Positions 1-7,750 are shown, counted from the first letter of the stretch. The stretch: DNA of 10,160 nucleotides from an uncultured Eubacteriales bacterium (GCA_934486965.1 CAKSQP010000052.1:1-10160); one strand, 5' to 3'. Notes: generated by a model not told the origin, from the sequence alone. A program made the numbers and translations.

Positions 1-28
1 CTATGCGGGTGGTATTTTTGTAAATATT

Positions 29-1567
29 TCAATGTTTTCTCTTAAAAAAACTTGTTGTCAGAGATTTTTCGTATCGGTTCATACCAAAGAAGTAAACGGA
101 CAGGCAATATATTACGGAATACACCAGAATTGATACTGCAAGGACCAGCAGGTTTTTCATCGGAACAAAGACAAGTATCAGAGTTCCGACAATTATCGGA
201 ATGATAAGCCCTCTGCTTGCCTTTCCTATCTCTTTCCAGAAATACGGAATGTCTATATTGCATTTTTTATGATAGTAAATATTCATAATAAAGCCGTTTG
301 CGACAATAACCGAAACCGCCGTTCCGAATGCACAGCCCGCAGCCCCGTAAGTCTGACAGAGAGCAACCGACATCAAAAAGTTTAAGATCGCCATAATAAA
401 ATAAGCAACACTTCTGAATTTATGCTTGTTTTTCGCACGCTGTATTTCTATGCCGACATTCTGAATAAGGCTTATTGTTGCGGGAATTATAAGGAGAAGC
501 GCAACAGCGTATGAACCTTCATAGCCTGCGCCCGCCCAGAAGCCAATAAAAGCCTTTCCGAAAAAGACGACGCCCGTCGCAAGCAGCAAGAGAATAAAAA
601 ACTGAATACGGCCGACTTTTGCCATAAGTCCCGTAAGTTCTTTTCTCTGTATTTCGGGATCATCTTCGGTAGAAACAACAAGCCTGTGTACTTTTGGGGT
701 AAAGACGCCTGAGACAGATGTCGAAAACATCTGATAATATGTGTAAAGGCAATACCCTACGGAATACACGGCAACGACGGCGGTTCCCTGAAATCTTCCG
801 AGTATCATTTTGTCGATATTCCAGTTGATCTCGTTTACGATCAGATTGAGCGCAATAAAAAATGTAAAGGAGAAAAGCGAACCCCAGAGTTTTTTATCAA
901 AATCCGAAAAAATGAACTTCTCTTTCAGTTTTACGAATACGAAATAAAGGTAAATTACATCGGCTATAAGAGATACAGAGACCGTCACCGAGACCATACC
1001 GATACTTCCGTATCCGAGAAGTAACAGAGGAAAGGTCACAAGCGGACCGAGCACTGTTTTTATCATTCCGACAATTTTCAGAAAGACAAACTTTTCATGA
1101 GCCGAAATTATATTTGAAAAAGCCGTCATCGGGAACGCCACGGCGAGGTTAAAAGTCAGAAGCAGGGAAAGGACTCTTGCAATTTCGTATTCGCCCGCCG
1201 TGAGACCGTCCGCGAAGACAAGTTCAAGATTGAAAGATATAAAGACGCCGCAAATAAGTGCGGTAAGACCTATAACGCTGAAAAGCAAAAGATACATTCC
1301 GTTGAGTTTCGCTACAGAATCTTTTATATTGTCTTTTTTACATCTTGAATAAAAACGGATATAACTGCTGTTAAACCCGAGACCGAGTATGGACAGCATT
1401 GAGATCGTCGAAGCCACGGTGTTATAAAGCCCGTACTCGTTTTTTCCGAGAATTCTGATCATCAGCGGAGTGTAGATCATTCCGACGATTATGCTCAAAG
1501 CCAACTGACCGTAAGAAAGTACGGCGCCCCATTTTATTTGATTGTTGCTGCCCGATATTTTATTCAT
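29..1567 (-). CDS. Wzx-like polysaccharide flippase (MATE/MOP superfamily membrane protein)
   Basis: A 512-residue, strongly hydrophobic protein with about 12-14 predicted membrane segments. The N-terminus (charged MNKISGSNNQIKWG, then a long hydrophobic helix, then a Tyr-Gly-Leu-Tyr near residue 46) is typical of polysaccharide export proteins of the RfbX/Wzx group. These move lipid-linked oligosaccharide units across the cytoplasmic membrane. I chose the ATG at 1567 over the one at 1594, because the longer form adds nine mostly basic residues lying inside the upstream gene. From 1567 the start overlaps the end of the pyruvyl transferase gene by 8 nt (ATGAATAA), which suggests translational coupling. 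It is the last gene of the leftward operon in view; no terminator is visible in the 28 nt after its TGA. Family assignment is by pattern recognition. The transported glycan is unknown, and a teichuronic or other surface polymer is equally possible. Confidence 0.88.
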   Translation of the reverse strand: MNKISGSNNQIKWGAVLSYGQLALSIIVGMIYTPLMIRILGKNEYGLYNTVASTISMLSILGLGFNSSYIRFYSRCKKDNIKDSVAKLNGMYLLLFSVIGLTALICGVFISFNLELVFADGLTAGEYEIARVLSLLLTFNLAVAFPMTAFSNIISAHEKFVFLKIVGMIKTVLGPLVTFPLLLLGYGSIGMVSVTVSVSLIADVIYLYFVFVKLKEKFIFSDFDKKLWGSLFSFTFFIALNLIVNEINWNIDKMILGRFQGTAVVAVYSVGYCLYTYYQMFSTSVSGVFTPKVHRLVVSTEDDPEIQRKELTGLMAKVGRIQFFILLLLATGVVFFGKAFIGFWAGAGYEGSYAVALLLIIPATISLIQNVGIEIQRAKNKHKFRSVAYFIMAILNFLMSVALCQTYGAAGCAFGTAVSVIVANGFIMNIYYHKKCNIDIPYFWKEIGKASRGLIIPIIVGTLILVFVPMKNLLVLAVSILVYSVIYCLSVYFFGMNRYEKSLTTSFFKRKH

Positions 1568-2642
1568 AAGACACCGTCGCTTTATCCTCGTCAAAAATCT
1601 TTCCGAAAACAGAATATGCTTTTTCCCTCTCTTTTATAAGTATTTCATCAACAGAGGAATAATCCGGCGGCAACGGGCCAAAAACGCCGTCGGTCACTAT
1701 TCTGTCGGTAATTTTCAGACAGGACAGGAGAGTTGTTATTCTGTTTAACATCTGTTCTCTTTTCTTGCCCGTCAAAATATAAAAATTCTTTTTATATATA
1801 ACGCTGAAAGCACAGGCGTGAAAGGAATCGGTGATCACACATTCAGCGTTGTGAATTAAATACAGGAATTCGGAAGGGCCGATATTCCGATCGAAATACA
1901 CCGTTTCCGCACCGATTTTCTTTGCATGAGTTTCAGTCTGTTTTTTCCGTTCATCGGAAAATTCGCCTATATAATAAACAAAGACGTATTTTTCGGGAAG
2001 TTTTTCCGAAGGAGGATTCTCCGCTTTTTCCCAGAACCCCGAATCAAACATCAAAGTGGGGTCCATAAGGACTTCGGCTTTCCGACCCGTGAGATCTTCA
2101 ACGATTTCTTTCCCCGTATTTTCCCTGACGGTTATCAGGCGGATACCCGACAAATTATCGGAAAGAACTTTCTTCTGATTTTCGGGGATAATATCTCTGC
2201 CGAAACTTGCGGAAAAACTGAGTCTTTTTTTATAAGGTGCAAATCCGAGAGAAAACAGAGGATCGTCTATCGGCGCGAAATCGTCGTTCCAGACCTGATC
2301 GCTCCCGACGACATAATAATCGCATTCGGGCATTTTACGCCCGACATTGTATCTGTCGATTATCTGTTCCGATTCAGTCAGATACCGTTTTGCAAAAGTA
2401 TAAAAACTTTTATTTTTATATACTGCGGTCTTTTCGCCCTTTACGGTATTCTTTATATGGCGCAGATAATTTTTTATATTCACACCCGCCGCTTTTCCGT
2501 CAAGAGGAAAGCGGTATCTTATCGGATTGCGGATAATGACGGTATCAAAACCCATATTCCGAAAAAAACTCTGCACGGCGTAATTCTGCAACTTATTTCC
2601 GCAATTAAAGTTGCCGTACAAAGATATAATTCCTATTTTCAT
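1560..2642 (-). CDS. Polysaccharide pyruvyl transferase family protein
   Basis: A 360-residue soluble protein of the polysaccharide pyruvyl transferase family (WcaK/CsaB-like, PF04230). Visible family signatures are the N-terminal strand followed by a Gly/Asn-rich turn and LQNYA (residues 4-22), GSDQVWN at 113-119, the SFSASFG stretch near 142-148, a RENTG at 173-177 where relatives often have REKSG, DPT at 194-196, and TDSFHACAF at 271-279 in the C-terminal nucleotide-binding-like half. Characterised members transfer pyruvate from phosphoenolpyruvate to glycan sugars as ketals, adding negative charge. Many members in glycan loci are untested, so the exact reaction is inferred. The ATG lies 2 nt after the glycosyltransferase stop, and its 3' end overlaps the flippase start. 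Context supports cytoplasmic modification of the lipid-linked repeat unit before flipping. Confidence 0.88.
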   Translation of the reverse strand: MKIGIISLYGNFNCGNKLQNYAVQSFFRNMGFDTVIIRNPIRYRFPLDGKAAGVNIKNYLRHIKNTVKGEKTAVYKNKSFYTFAKRYLTESEQIIDRYNVGRKMPECDYYVVGSDQVWNDDFAPIDDPLFSLGFAPYKKRLSFSASFGRDIIPENQKKVLSDNLSGIRLITVRENTGKEIVEDLTGRKAEVLMDPTLMFDSGFWEKAENPPSEKLPEKYVFVYYIGEFSDERKKQTETHAKKIGAETVYFDRNIGPSEFLYLIHNAECVITDSFHACAFSVIYKKNFYILTGKKREQMLNRITTLLSCLKITDRIVTDGVFGPLPPDYSSVDEILIKEREKAYSVFGKIFDEDKATVSYE

Positions 2643-2644
2643 AA

Positions 2645-3661
2645 TTATGTTCTCCGTTTTTTACAAATACGGACGGCGCTTTTGACGATACTCTTGAAAA
2701 ATCCGACGATCCGTTCTCTGACACCCTCAAAATAATATTTTGCAACAACATACGGCGTTTTGTGTGAATATATGAAAACCGTACGGGGCGAACATTTTTC
2801 GAGTCCGACTTCTGCGACCTTTTCGAAAAGTTCGCTCCGAAGTTTTTCATACAGTTCTTTATTCTCTTTATACTTATGTGTACGGATCATTTTCGCCGTT
2901 ACGGCGGCGATCCAATCGACCTCGAGGGACGCAACATCTCCGCTGAGAGACGGTATTTCTTTTAATATAATATCCCGAAGATGAACGGCACACTTGATCC
3001 CGCAAAGATCCTTTTCGGAAAAAGCCGCTCTTTCGGTGCTGTTATTTCTGATATACTGAATGTAAAAACATTCGTCGGTCACGGCATATTTACTGCATTT
3101 TCGCAAAAGGTCCGCCAAAATATAATAGTCTTCGTTTTTGCGCATTTCCGGGAAACGAAGCCCGTCAAAAAGAGACGCCGAAAAGAACTTATCACACAAA
3201 GTCTGGGTAATACCTCCAGGCTTTATAAAACTTTCGAACATTTCTTCTTTACTTTTATATTCTTTTGTTTCCGAAGCTCTGTATGTTTCGGTAATATCGT
3301 TATCAACGATAATGCCGAATTGCAGAATATCGGCGTTGTTTTTTTTCACGGCAGCAACAAGTTTTTCAACTGTATCGGGAAGGATACTGTCGTCGGAATC
3401 GACAAACAGGACATAGTCGCCGTGCATATTATCCAGCGCTGAGTTTCTCGCGACCGCCTGACCGCTGTTTTCCTGTCTGAAAACGGTAATCCTCGGATCT
3501 TTCTTTTCATACCCGAGACATATCGCGTAACTGCCGTCGGTCGAGCCATCGTCAACAACGATAATTTCCAGATTGTCATAGGTCTGCCCTATGACCGAAT
3601 CGAGACATTTCGCGATGTATTTCTCGGTATTGTATACCGGGATAATAACGCTTACTTTCAT
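2645..3661 (-). CDS. Family 2 glycosyltransferase
   Basis: A 338-residue GT-A fold glycosyltransferase of family GT2. The N-terminus begins with VSVIIPVYN (3-11) and continues with the conserved nucleotide-binding VVDDGSTDGS (35-44), the NSGQAVARN loop (65-73), the DSDD metal-binding motif (88-91) and an Asn-Glu-Asp (176-178), where family members carry the catalytic acidic pair. Such enzymes transfer a sugar from a nucleotide-sugar to a lipid-linked or growing glycan at the inner membrane face. The basic C-terminus (last 40 residues, ending KKRRT) has a short hydrophobic stretch and may give peripheral membrane contact. The gene starts 16 nt after the glycoside hydrolase stop, with a GGAAAG upstream, and is followed 2 nt later by the pyruvyl transferase. 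Donor and acceptor sugars cannot be read from the sequence. Confidence 0.93.
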   Translation of the reverse strand: MKVSVIIPVYNTEKYIAKCLDSVIGQTYDNLEIIVVDDGSTDGSYAICLGYEKKDPRITVFRQENSGQAVARNSALDNMHGDYVLFVDSDDSILPDTVEKLVAAVKKNNADILQFGIIVDNDITETYRASETKEYKSKEEMFESFIKPGGITQTLCDKFFSASLFDGLRFPEMRKNEDYYILADLLRKCSKYAVTDECFYIQYIRNNSTERAAFSEKDLCGIKCAVHLRDIILKEIPSLSGDVASLEVDWIAAVTAKMIRTHKYKENKELYEKLRSELFEKVAEVGLEKCSPRTVFIYSHKTPYVVAKYYFEGVRERIVGFFKSIVKSAVRICKKRRT

Positions 3662-3677
3662 ATTACAAGTCGCTTTC

Positions 3678-5402
3678 CTATGAGTTTTCTTTGCTTTTGA
3701 TCTTAAGTTGACGTGCGACGGTGCGGAACTTTTCGGGCGTCACTTTGACGACCTTTCTGTCATAAGAAATAAGTCCGTTCGTCTCGTCCTCAACGTCGGA
3801 AAGTTGGGTATATATCGCCCCGCAAAGACCTTTTTCTATCTGAGGAATGATTTCTTCGATATAAAGCCTCAGGATATCGTTTTCAAAGGCTTTTTTATTA
3901 TCGAAATATTTGTATCCGTAAGTTTTTTCTGTATTGAAGGAATGTTCGAAAGGCCGGAAACTGTATCCGCCGAATTCGGTAAGGAGTATCGGCTTTTCGG
4001 CAGGTTTCTGCTTATACTGCTTAAAATAGCAGTGAACGCTTTCTATGTCGCTCTCTCCGCCCTTAAACCAACCGGACGCTGTATCTATAAACCTTGTCGG
4101 GTCAAGTTTTTTGAGTCCCCCGTAGACATCGGAAGAAGAGAACTGTCCCCACCCTTCGTTGAAGACCGTCCACATACAGATGCACGGGTGATCGTAGAGC
4201 CTTGTTACGGTCTTAAACATCGAATGAAGAAATTCTTCACGGGTTTTCTCATTACGGTGCAGGTATTTGTCGGGCAGTTTTTTTATTCCCAGAGTCGGAA
4301 GCGCGGTATCGCGCAGAAAAGAATATTTTCCGTTGTTTACCATATCCTGAAAAACTATCATTCCGAGCCTGTCGCAGTCGTAATAAAATTTTTCGGGTTC
4401 GACCTTTATATGCTTGCGCAGGGTGTTAAAGCCGAGACTTTTTGCGAATTTTATATCTTTTTCATAGCCCTCGGGTGTCGCCGGAGTAAAAATGCCGTCT
4501 GAAAAATAGCCTTGGTCGAGAAGTCCGTTGAAAAAATACGGTTTTCCGTTAAGGCAAAGCCTGTTTATACCGTCGACTTCTTTTATCTCAAGAGTGCGGA
4601 AAGCAAAATACGATTCCACAAGATCCCCGTCCGTTTCCACAAAGAAACGGTAGAGATACGGGTCTTCGGGAGACCAGAAACGCGGCGACTCAACTTTATA
4701 CTCCGCCCTGCCGTCTTCTATGAAAAAGCGCACTTTCTCTTCCGGTGTAAACAGAATAATTCTTCCGTGTTTAACTCCCTTCACCTTAAAATAAACGGTG
4801 TCGCCCTTTATCTCGGTTTTTATTGCCTTGACATATTTTTCGGGAGTGCTCTCTATCCAGACGGTCTGCCATATACCGGAAACGGGAGTATACCACATTC
4901 CTCCCCTGCGGCGCCGCTGTTTGCCGTAAGGCAGAATTCCGGAAGACAGATCGTCGTAGGCTCTGATAACAACGGTGTTCTCCCCCTCCGAAATGCAGTC
5001 GGTTATATCGAAAGAAAACGGATCGTACCCGCCTTTGTGACTGCCGAGATGTTTCCCGTTCATATAGACGTCGGCATATTGATCGCAGGCTCCGACATGG
5101 AATATCACTCTGTCGCGACGGAAGCCCGCAGGCAGAATAAAGGTTCTCCGATAAAAAAGATAAGAGCCTTCGGGAACCGTCATATCAAGTCCCGAAAGAA
5201 CCGATTCGGGAACAAAAGGAACTGTTATTTCAAGAGGAAAACGATGCGGGATATTTTCCGACGGAGAGACCGCGAACTCCCATTTCCCGTTCAGGTTGAA
5301 AAACGAATTTCTGAAAAGCATCGGTCTGGGATACTCGTTCCAGATAGGATCGGTCAGCCTTTCGCCGTCAGTCGTATACAGTTTTACAAAATTGTCCTTC
5401 AT
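3678..5402 (-). CDS. Glycoside hydrolase family 2 (beta-galactosidase/beta-glucuronidase-like)
   Basis: A 574-residue protein with the family 2 layout: an N-terminal jelly-roll sugar-binding domain (about 30-185, including LNGKWEF at 37-43, DVYMNGKHLG at 111-120 and GIWQTVW at 176-182), a short immunoglobulin-like domain (about 190-275) and a C-terminal TIM barrel (about 285-565). The barrel shows FNTLRKH (325-331) and the acid/base motif FNEGW (414-418, catalytic Glu416). LTEFGGY (474-480) supplies the likely nucleophile Glu476. These retaining enzymes release terminal beta-linked sugars. No signal peptide is visible, so it should act in the cytoplasm. The length matches short GH2 enzymes, well below the roughly 1000 residues of LacZ. 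It is the first gene of the operon: AGAGG lies 8 nt before the ATG and a promoter lies just upstream. Substrate is unknown. Its role among glycan-assembly genes is unclear (turnover, trimming or editing of precursors). Confidence 0.92.
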   Translation of the reverse strand: MKDNFVKLYTTDGERLTDPIWNEYPRPMLFRNSFFNLNGKWEFAVSPSENIPHRFPLEITVPFVPESVLSGLDMTVPEGSYLFYRRTFILPAGFRRDRVIFHVGACDQYADVYMNGKHLGSHKGGYDPFSFDITDCISEGENTVVIRAYDDLSSGILPYGKQRRRRGGMWYTPVSGIWQTVWIESTPEKYVKAIKTEIKGDTVYFKVKGVKHGRIILFTPEEKVRFFIEDGRAEYKVESPRFWSPEDPYLYRFFVETDGDLVESYFAFRTLEIKEVDGINRLCLNGKPYFFNGLLDQGYFSDGIFTPATPEGYEKDIKFAKSLGFNTLRKHIKVEPEKFYYDCDRLGMIVFQDMVNNGKYSFLRDTALPTLGIKKLPDKYLHRNEKTREEFLHSMFKTVTRLYDHPCICMWTVFNEGWGQFSSSDVYGGLKKLDPTRFIDTASGWFKGGESDIESVHCYFKQYKQKPAEKPILLTEFGGYSFRPFEHSFNTEKTYGYKYFDNKKAFENDILRLYIEEIIPQIEKGLCGAIYTQLSDVEDETNGLISYDRKVVKVTPEKFRTVARQLKIKSKENS

Positions 5403-5410
5403 TTATATGA

Positions 5411-5463
5411 CCTCTTTTTCAAACCTATAATATTATTTTAACATAAAAGCCGACTTTTTTCAA
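5411..5463 (-). promoter_or_regulatory. Sigma-A-like promoter and RBS for the leftward glycan operon
   Basis: Read on the minus strand, TTGAAA (5463-5458) and TAAAAT (5440-5435) are separated by exactly 17 nt, which would start transcription near 5428. An AGAGG at 5415-5411 sits 8 nt before the ATG of the glycoside hydrolase. The surrounding DNA is AT-rich. No clear operator is visible for this direction. The promoter is divergent from, and about 85 nt away from, the plus-strand promoter at 5525. Confidence 0.6.
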
Positions 5464-5524
5464 CAACCGACAATAAAAAAACAATATCGGCGGTATATTT
5501 CACAATTTTTTCACATTTTCCCTC

Positions 5525-5555
5525 TTGACTTGGAGCGAACTCTAAGGAGTATAAT
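5525..5555 (+). promoter_or_regulatory. MerR-family-type promoter with operator in a 19-bp spacer
   Basis: TTGACT (5525-5530) and a perfect TATAAT (5550-5555) are separated by 19 nt instead of the usual 17. The spacer holds the inverted repeat CTTGGAG-CGAA-CTCTAAG (5529-5546), whose 7-nt arms differ at one position. An over-long spacer filled by a dyad is the established architecture of promoters untwisted by MerR-family activators. The sequence resembles sites described for the aldehyde/electrophile-responsive NmlR/AdhR branch, from memory. Which regulator binds is inference, since none is encoded in the window. Transcription would begin about 7 nt downstream and cover the reductase, S component and DUF1893 genes. 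Confidence 0.82.
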
Positions 5556-5581
5556 AAAAGAAAAAGGTAAGGAGATTATGT

Positions 5582-6706
5582 ATGGAAGCGAAAAAACTCG
5601 GTTTCGGGCTTATGAGACTGCCGCTGAGTGACCCGAACGACGCAGGCTCGATAGATATCGAACAGGTAAAAAAGATGGTCGACACGTTTATTGAACGGGG
5701 CTTTACATATTTTGACACCGCATGGATGTACTGCGGATTCAAGAGCGAAAATGCCGCAAAAGCGGCTCTCGTCGACAGATATCCGCGAGACGCATATACG
5801 CTTGCAACGAAATTGCATTGCGGATTTATCGAAACAAAAGAAGACAGAGACAAGGTCTTTGAAGAGCAGAGAAAGAAGACGGGCGTCGAATATTTCGACT
5901 ATTACCTTTTGCACGACATCGGCGTCGAGCATTATGAAAAATATAAAAAACTCGACTGTTTCAACTGGATACGCGATAAAAAGGAAAAGGGATTTGTCAG
6001 AAATATCGGATTTTCATTCCACGATCACGCCGATCTTCTGGACAAAGTACTTACCGAAAATCCGTTTTTCGATTTCGTTCAGTTGCAGATAAATTATCTT
6101 GACTGGGACAGTGAAGGTATTCAGTCGCGCAAATGCTACGAGGTCGCCGTCAGACACGGAATGAAAGTTGTTGTTATGGAGCCTGTAAAAGGCGGAACTC
6201 TTGCGAATGTTCCCGAAGCCGTCGAAAAACTTTTCAAAGACCACTCACCCGAAATGTCCGTTCCCTCCTGGGCAATCAGATTTGCGGCGGGACTTGACAA
6301 TGTTTTTATGGTTCTTTCGGGAATGAACAATATGGAACAACTTATCGACAATACCGGCTATATGCAGAATTTCAGACCGCTTGACGCCGAAGAAAACGCG
6401 ATAGTAAAAGCGGCTGTCGATCTGATAAACAAAAATATCGCTGTTCCCTGCACCGGTTGTTCTTACTGCACCGACGGCTGTCCCATGCACATCGCAATTC
6501 CGAAATATTTTTCTCTTTACAATGCCGACAAACAGGAGATTGCGAGCAAGGCATGGACGCCTCAGGGCGAATATTACGAAAATCTGACAAAGAAGTTCGG
6601 CAAGGCAAGCGACTGCATTAAATGCGGTCAGTGCGAAAGCGCCTGTCCCCAGCACCTGCCGATAATCAAATATCTCGAAGATGTTTCTGCACATTTCGGA
6701 AAGTGA
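5582..6706 (+). CDS. Aldo/keto reductase with C-terminal double [4Fe-4S] ferredoxin domain
   Basis: A 374-residue enzyme made of an aldo/keto reductase TIM barrel (about 1-285) and a bacterial ferredoxin-type C-terminus. The catalytic tetrad is visible: Asp45 (FDTA), Tyr50, Lys77 (ATKL) and His111 (LLHD). The GFSFHD segment at 143-148 and the VMEPVKGG segment at 198-205 are typical of this Fe-S subgroup. Cysteines 290, 293, 296, 300 and 345, 348, 351, 355 form two CxxCxxCxxxCP clusters, expected to bind two [4Fe-4S] centres. It should be a cytoplasmic, electron-carrier-linked carbonyl reductase or dehydrogenase; the substrate is unknown. AGGAG (5570-5574) lies 7 nt before the ATG at 5582. An out-of-frame ATG at 5578 is too close to that site to compete well. 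The MerR-type promoter suggests induction by a reactive small molecule. It is followed closely by the S-component gene. Confidence 0.93.
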   Translation: MEAKKLGFGLMRLPLSDPNDAGSIDIEQVKKMVDTFIERGFTYFDTAWMYCGFKSENAAKAALVDRYPRDAYTLATKLHCGFIETKEDRDKVFEEQRKKTGVEYFDYYLLHDIGVEHYEKYKKLDCFNWIRDKKEKGFVRNIGFSFHDHADLLDKVLTENPFFDFVQLQINYLDWDSEGIQSRKCYEVAVRHGMKVVVMEPVKGGTLANVPEAVEKLFKDHSPEMSVPSWAIRFAAGLDNVFMVLSGMNNMEQLIDNTGYMQNFRPLDAEENAIVKAAVDLINKNIAVPCTGCSYCTDGCPMHIAIPKYFSLYNADKQEIASKAWTPQGEYYENLTKKFGKASDCIKCGQCESACPQHLPIIKYLEDVSAHFGK

Positions 6707-6716
6707 GGAAAGAAAA

Positions 6717-7241
6717 ATGAACGCTATACAGGAAAGATATTCAGTAAAAGCAAAAACCGTAATTACCGTGATAACGGTAGCCCTTGCGGTGGTTCTTCCG
6801 CAAATACTTCACCTTGCTGCGGGTAAAGCCCTCGGAGAGATCTGGCTGCCCATGCATTTGCCCGTAATTCTTGCGGGATTTATCGCAGGACCCGTAGTCG
6901 GCGCTGTCGCAGGAACGCTCTCCCCTGTTGTAAGTTTTCTTATTTCGGGAATGCCGTCCGCCGTTTTACTGCCTTTTATGGCTATAGAACTTTTCAGTTA
7001 CGGCTTTTTCGCAGGACTTGTTTCCAAAACGAAATTTCCGACAGTTCTTCAGGTCCTGTCGGTTCAGATTGCAGGACGTCTCGTAAGAGCCGCGGCAATT
7101 CTTATTGCAGTCTTCGGTTTCAATTATTCGCTTGATCCGATGATGATACTCACATCAATAAAAACGGGAATATGCGGAATAATTCTTCAACTTGTTGTTA
7201 TTCCCCTTGCACTTTACGCAATCAGACGCAATGAGAAATGA
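6717..7241 (+). CDS. ECF transporter S component (substrate-binding membrane subunit)
   Basis: A 174-residue membrane protein with about five or six hydrophobic segments (roughly 14-35, 46-76, 83-103, 109-134 and 143-169). The WLPMHLPV motif (43-50) followed by an AGFIAGP stretch is typical of energy-coupling-factor S components (ECF_trnsprt group). These bind a vitamin or cofactor precursor and dock onto a shared EcfA-EcfA'-EcfT module. No such module is in the window, so this would be a group II subunit using a genome-wide energiser. I took the ATG at 6717, since GAGGAA at 6705-6710 is well spaced from it. The alternative ATG at 6681 would overlap the reductase gene by 26 nt and add a hydrophilic tail. 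Its 3' end overlaps the DUF1893 start by 11 nt. The substrate cannot be assigned; pantothenate-like or other vitamins are guesses only. Confidence 0.8.
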   Translation: MNAIQERYSVKAKTVITVITVALAVVLPQILHLAAGKALGEIWLPMHLPVILAGFIAGPVVGAVAGTLSPVVSFLISGMPSAVLLPFMAIELFSYGFFAGLVSKTKFPTVLQVLSVQIAGRLVRAAAILIAVFGFNYSLDPMMILTSIKTGICGIILQLVVIPLALYAIRRNEK

Positions 7242-7668
7242 AACGCTGACAGCAAAGAAAATTCTTGAAGAGGGCGGTCATTCCTGCGTTTTCGTTTCTG
7301 AAAACGAAACTTTCATTTCGGACGAACGCGGAGTAAAACCTCTTCTCGGTCTTCTTTCCGATAAAAAAGATATGTCCGCTTTTTGCGCCGCAGACAAAAT
7401 CGTTGGGCGTGCGGCAGCGTTTTTATATGTTCTTCTCGGGATAAAAGAGGTGTATGCGGAAGTCCTTTCTAAAAAAGCCCGCCCCGTTTTTGAAAAATAC
7501 GGGATCAAAGTATTTGCGGAAACAGAAACGGAAGAGATCGTAAACCGCGACAAAACGGGAATATGTCCGATGGAAAAAGCGGTCGAAAATGAAGAGAATC
7601 CGGAAGAAGCGCGCAGAAAAACGGAGAAAACTCTCGAAAAACTGATAAAAAAAGCCGAAAACAGTTGA
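7231..7668 (+). CDS. DUF1893 domain protein
   Basis: A 145-residue soluble protein matching, from memory, the DUF1893 family (PF08973; Thermotoga TM1506-like). Landmarks are RGVKPLL (33-39), the very conserved AADKIVGRAAAFL (53-65), LLGIKEVYAEVLSKKA (68-83) and TGICPMEKAV (109-118). A charged helical tail of about 25 residues follows the core. The family is reported to have a cytidine-deaminase-like fold; I cannot confirm an active site here, and no full HxE/PCxxC zinc motif is visible. Function is unknown. I chose the ATG at 7231 because residues upstream of it (from 7192) are shadow translation of the S component. The 11-nt overlap with that gene and the lack of a clear separate Shine-Dalgarno site point to translational coupling. 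Its stop codon lies inside the -35 box of the next promoter, and no terminator follows. Confidence 0.85.
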   Translation: MRNETLTAKKILEEGGHSCVFVSENETFISDERGVKPLLGLLSDKKDMSAFCAADKIVGRAAAFLYVLLGIKEVYAEVLSKKARPVFEKYGIKVFAETETEEIVNRDKTGICPMEKAVENEENPEEARRKTEKTLEKLIKKAENS

Positions 7669-7693
7669 CATTCGTCTTTTTTTCTGTTATACT
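7665..7693 (+). promoter_or_regulatory. Consensus sigma-A promoter for the symporter leader
   Basis: A perfect TTGACA (7665-7670) and TATACT (7688-7693) with exactly 17 nt between them. Transcription would start near 7700. The -35 box overlaps the TGA stop of the DUF1893 gene (7666-7668). Such a near-consensus promoter should be strong and constitutive, leaving control to the downstream riboswitch. Confidence 0.85.
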
Positions 7694-7750
7694 TATAAAG
7701 AATTGAATATGACCTCGTTGAAACTTGCGGAATTGAAAGAGACCGTAAGC

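Noticed and set aside
1926..2735. A 269-codon plus-strand frame.
   Set aside because: It lies antisense to the clear pyruvyl transferase gene and its composition (many Arg, Phe and Ile) is that of a shadow frame; no family features.
4512..5441. A 309-codon plus-strand frame.
   Set aside because: It is antisense to the GH2 gene, whose catalytic motifs are intact, and has no plausible promoter or ribosome site.
5449..5492. GCCGA (5449-5453) and TCGGC (5488-5492) as a terminator or operator in the divergent region.
   Set aside because: Only five pairs with a loop of about 34 nt and no adjoining T run; probably chance in an AT-rich region.
6681..6716. An upstream ATG extending the S component by 12 residues.
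   Set aside because: It overlaps the reductase coding end, adds a hydrophilic tail, and bypasses the well-placed GAGGAA site serving the ATG at 6717.
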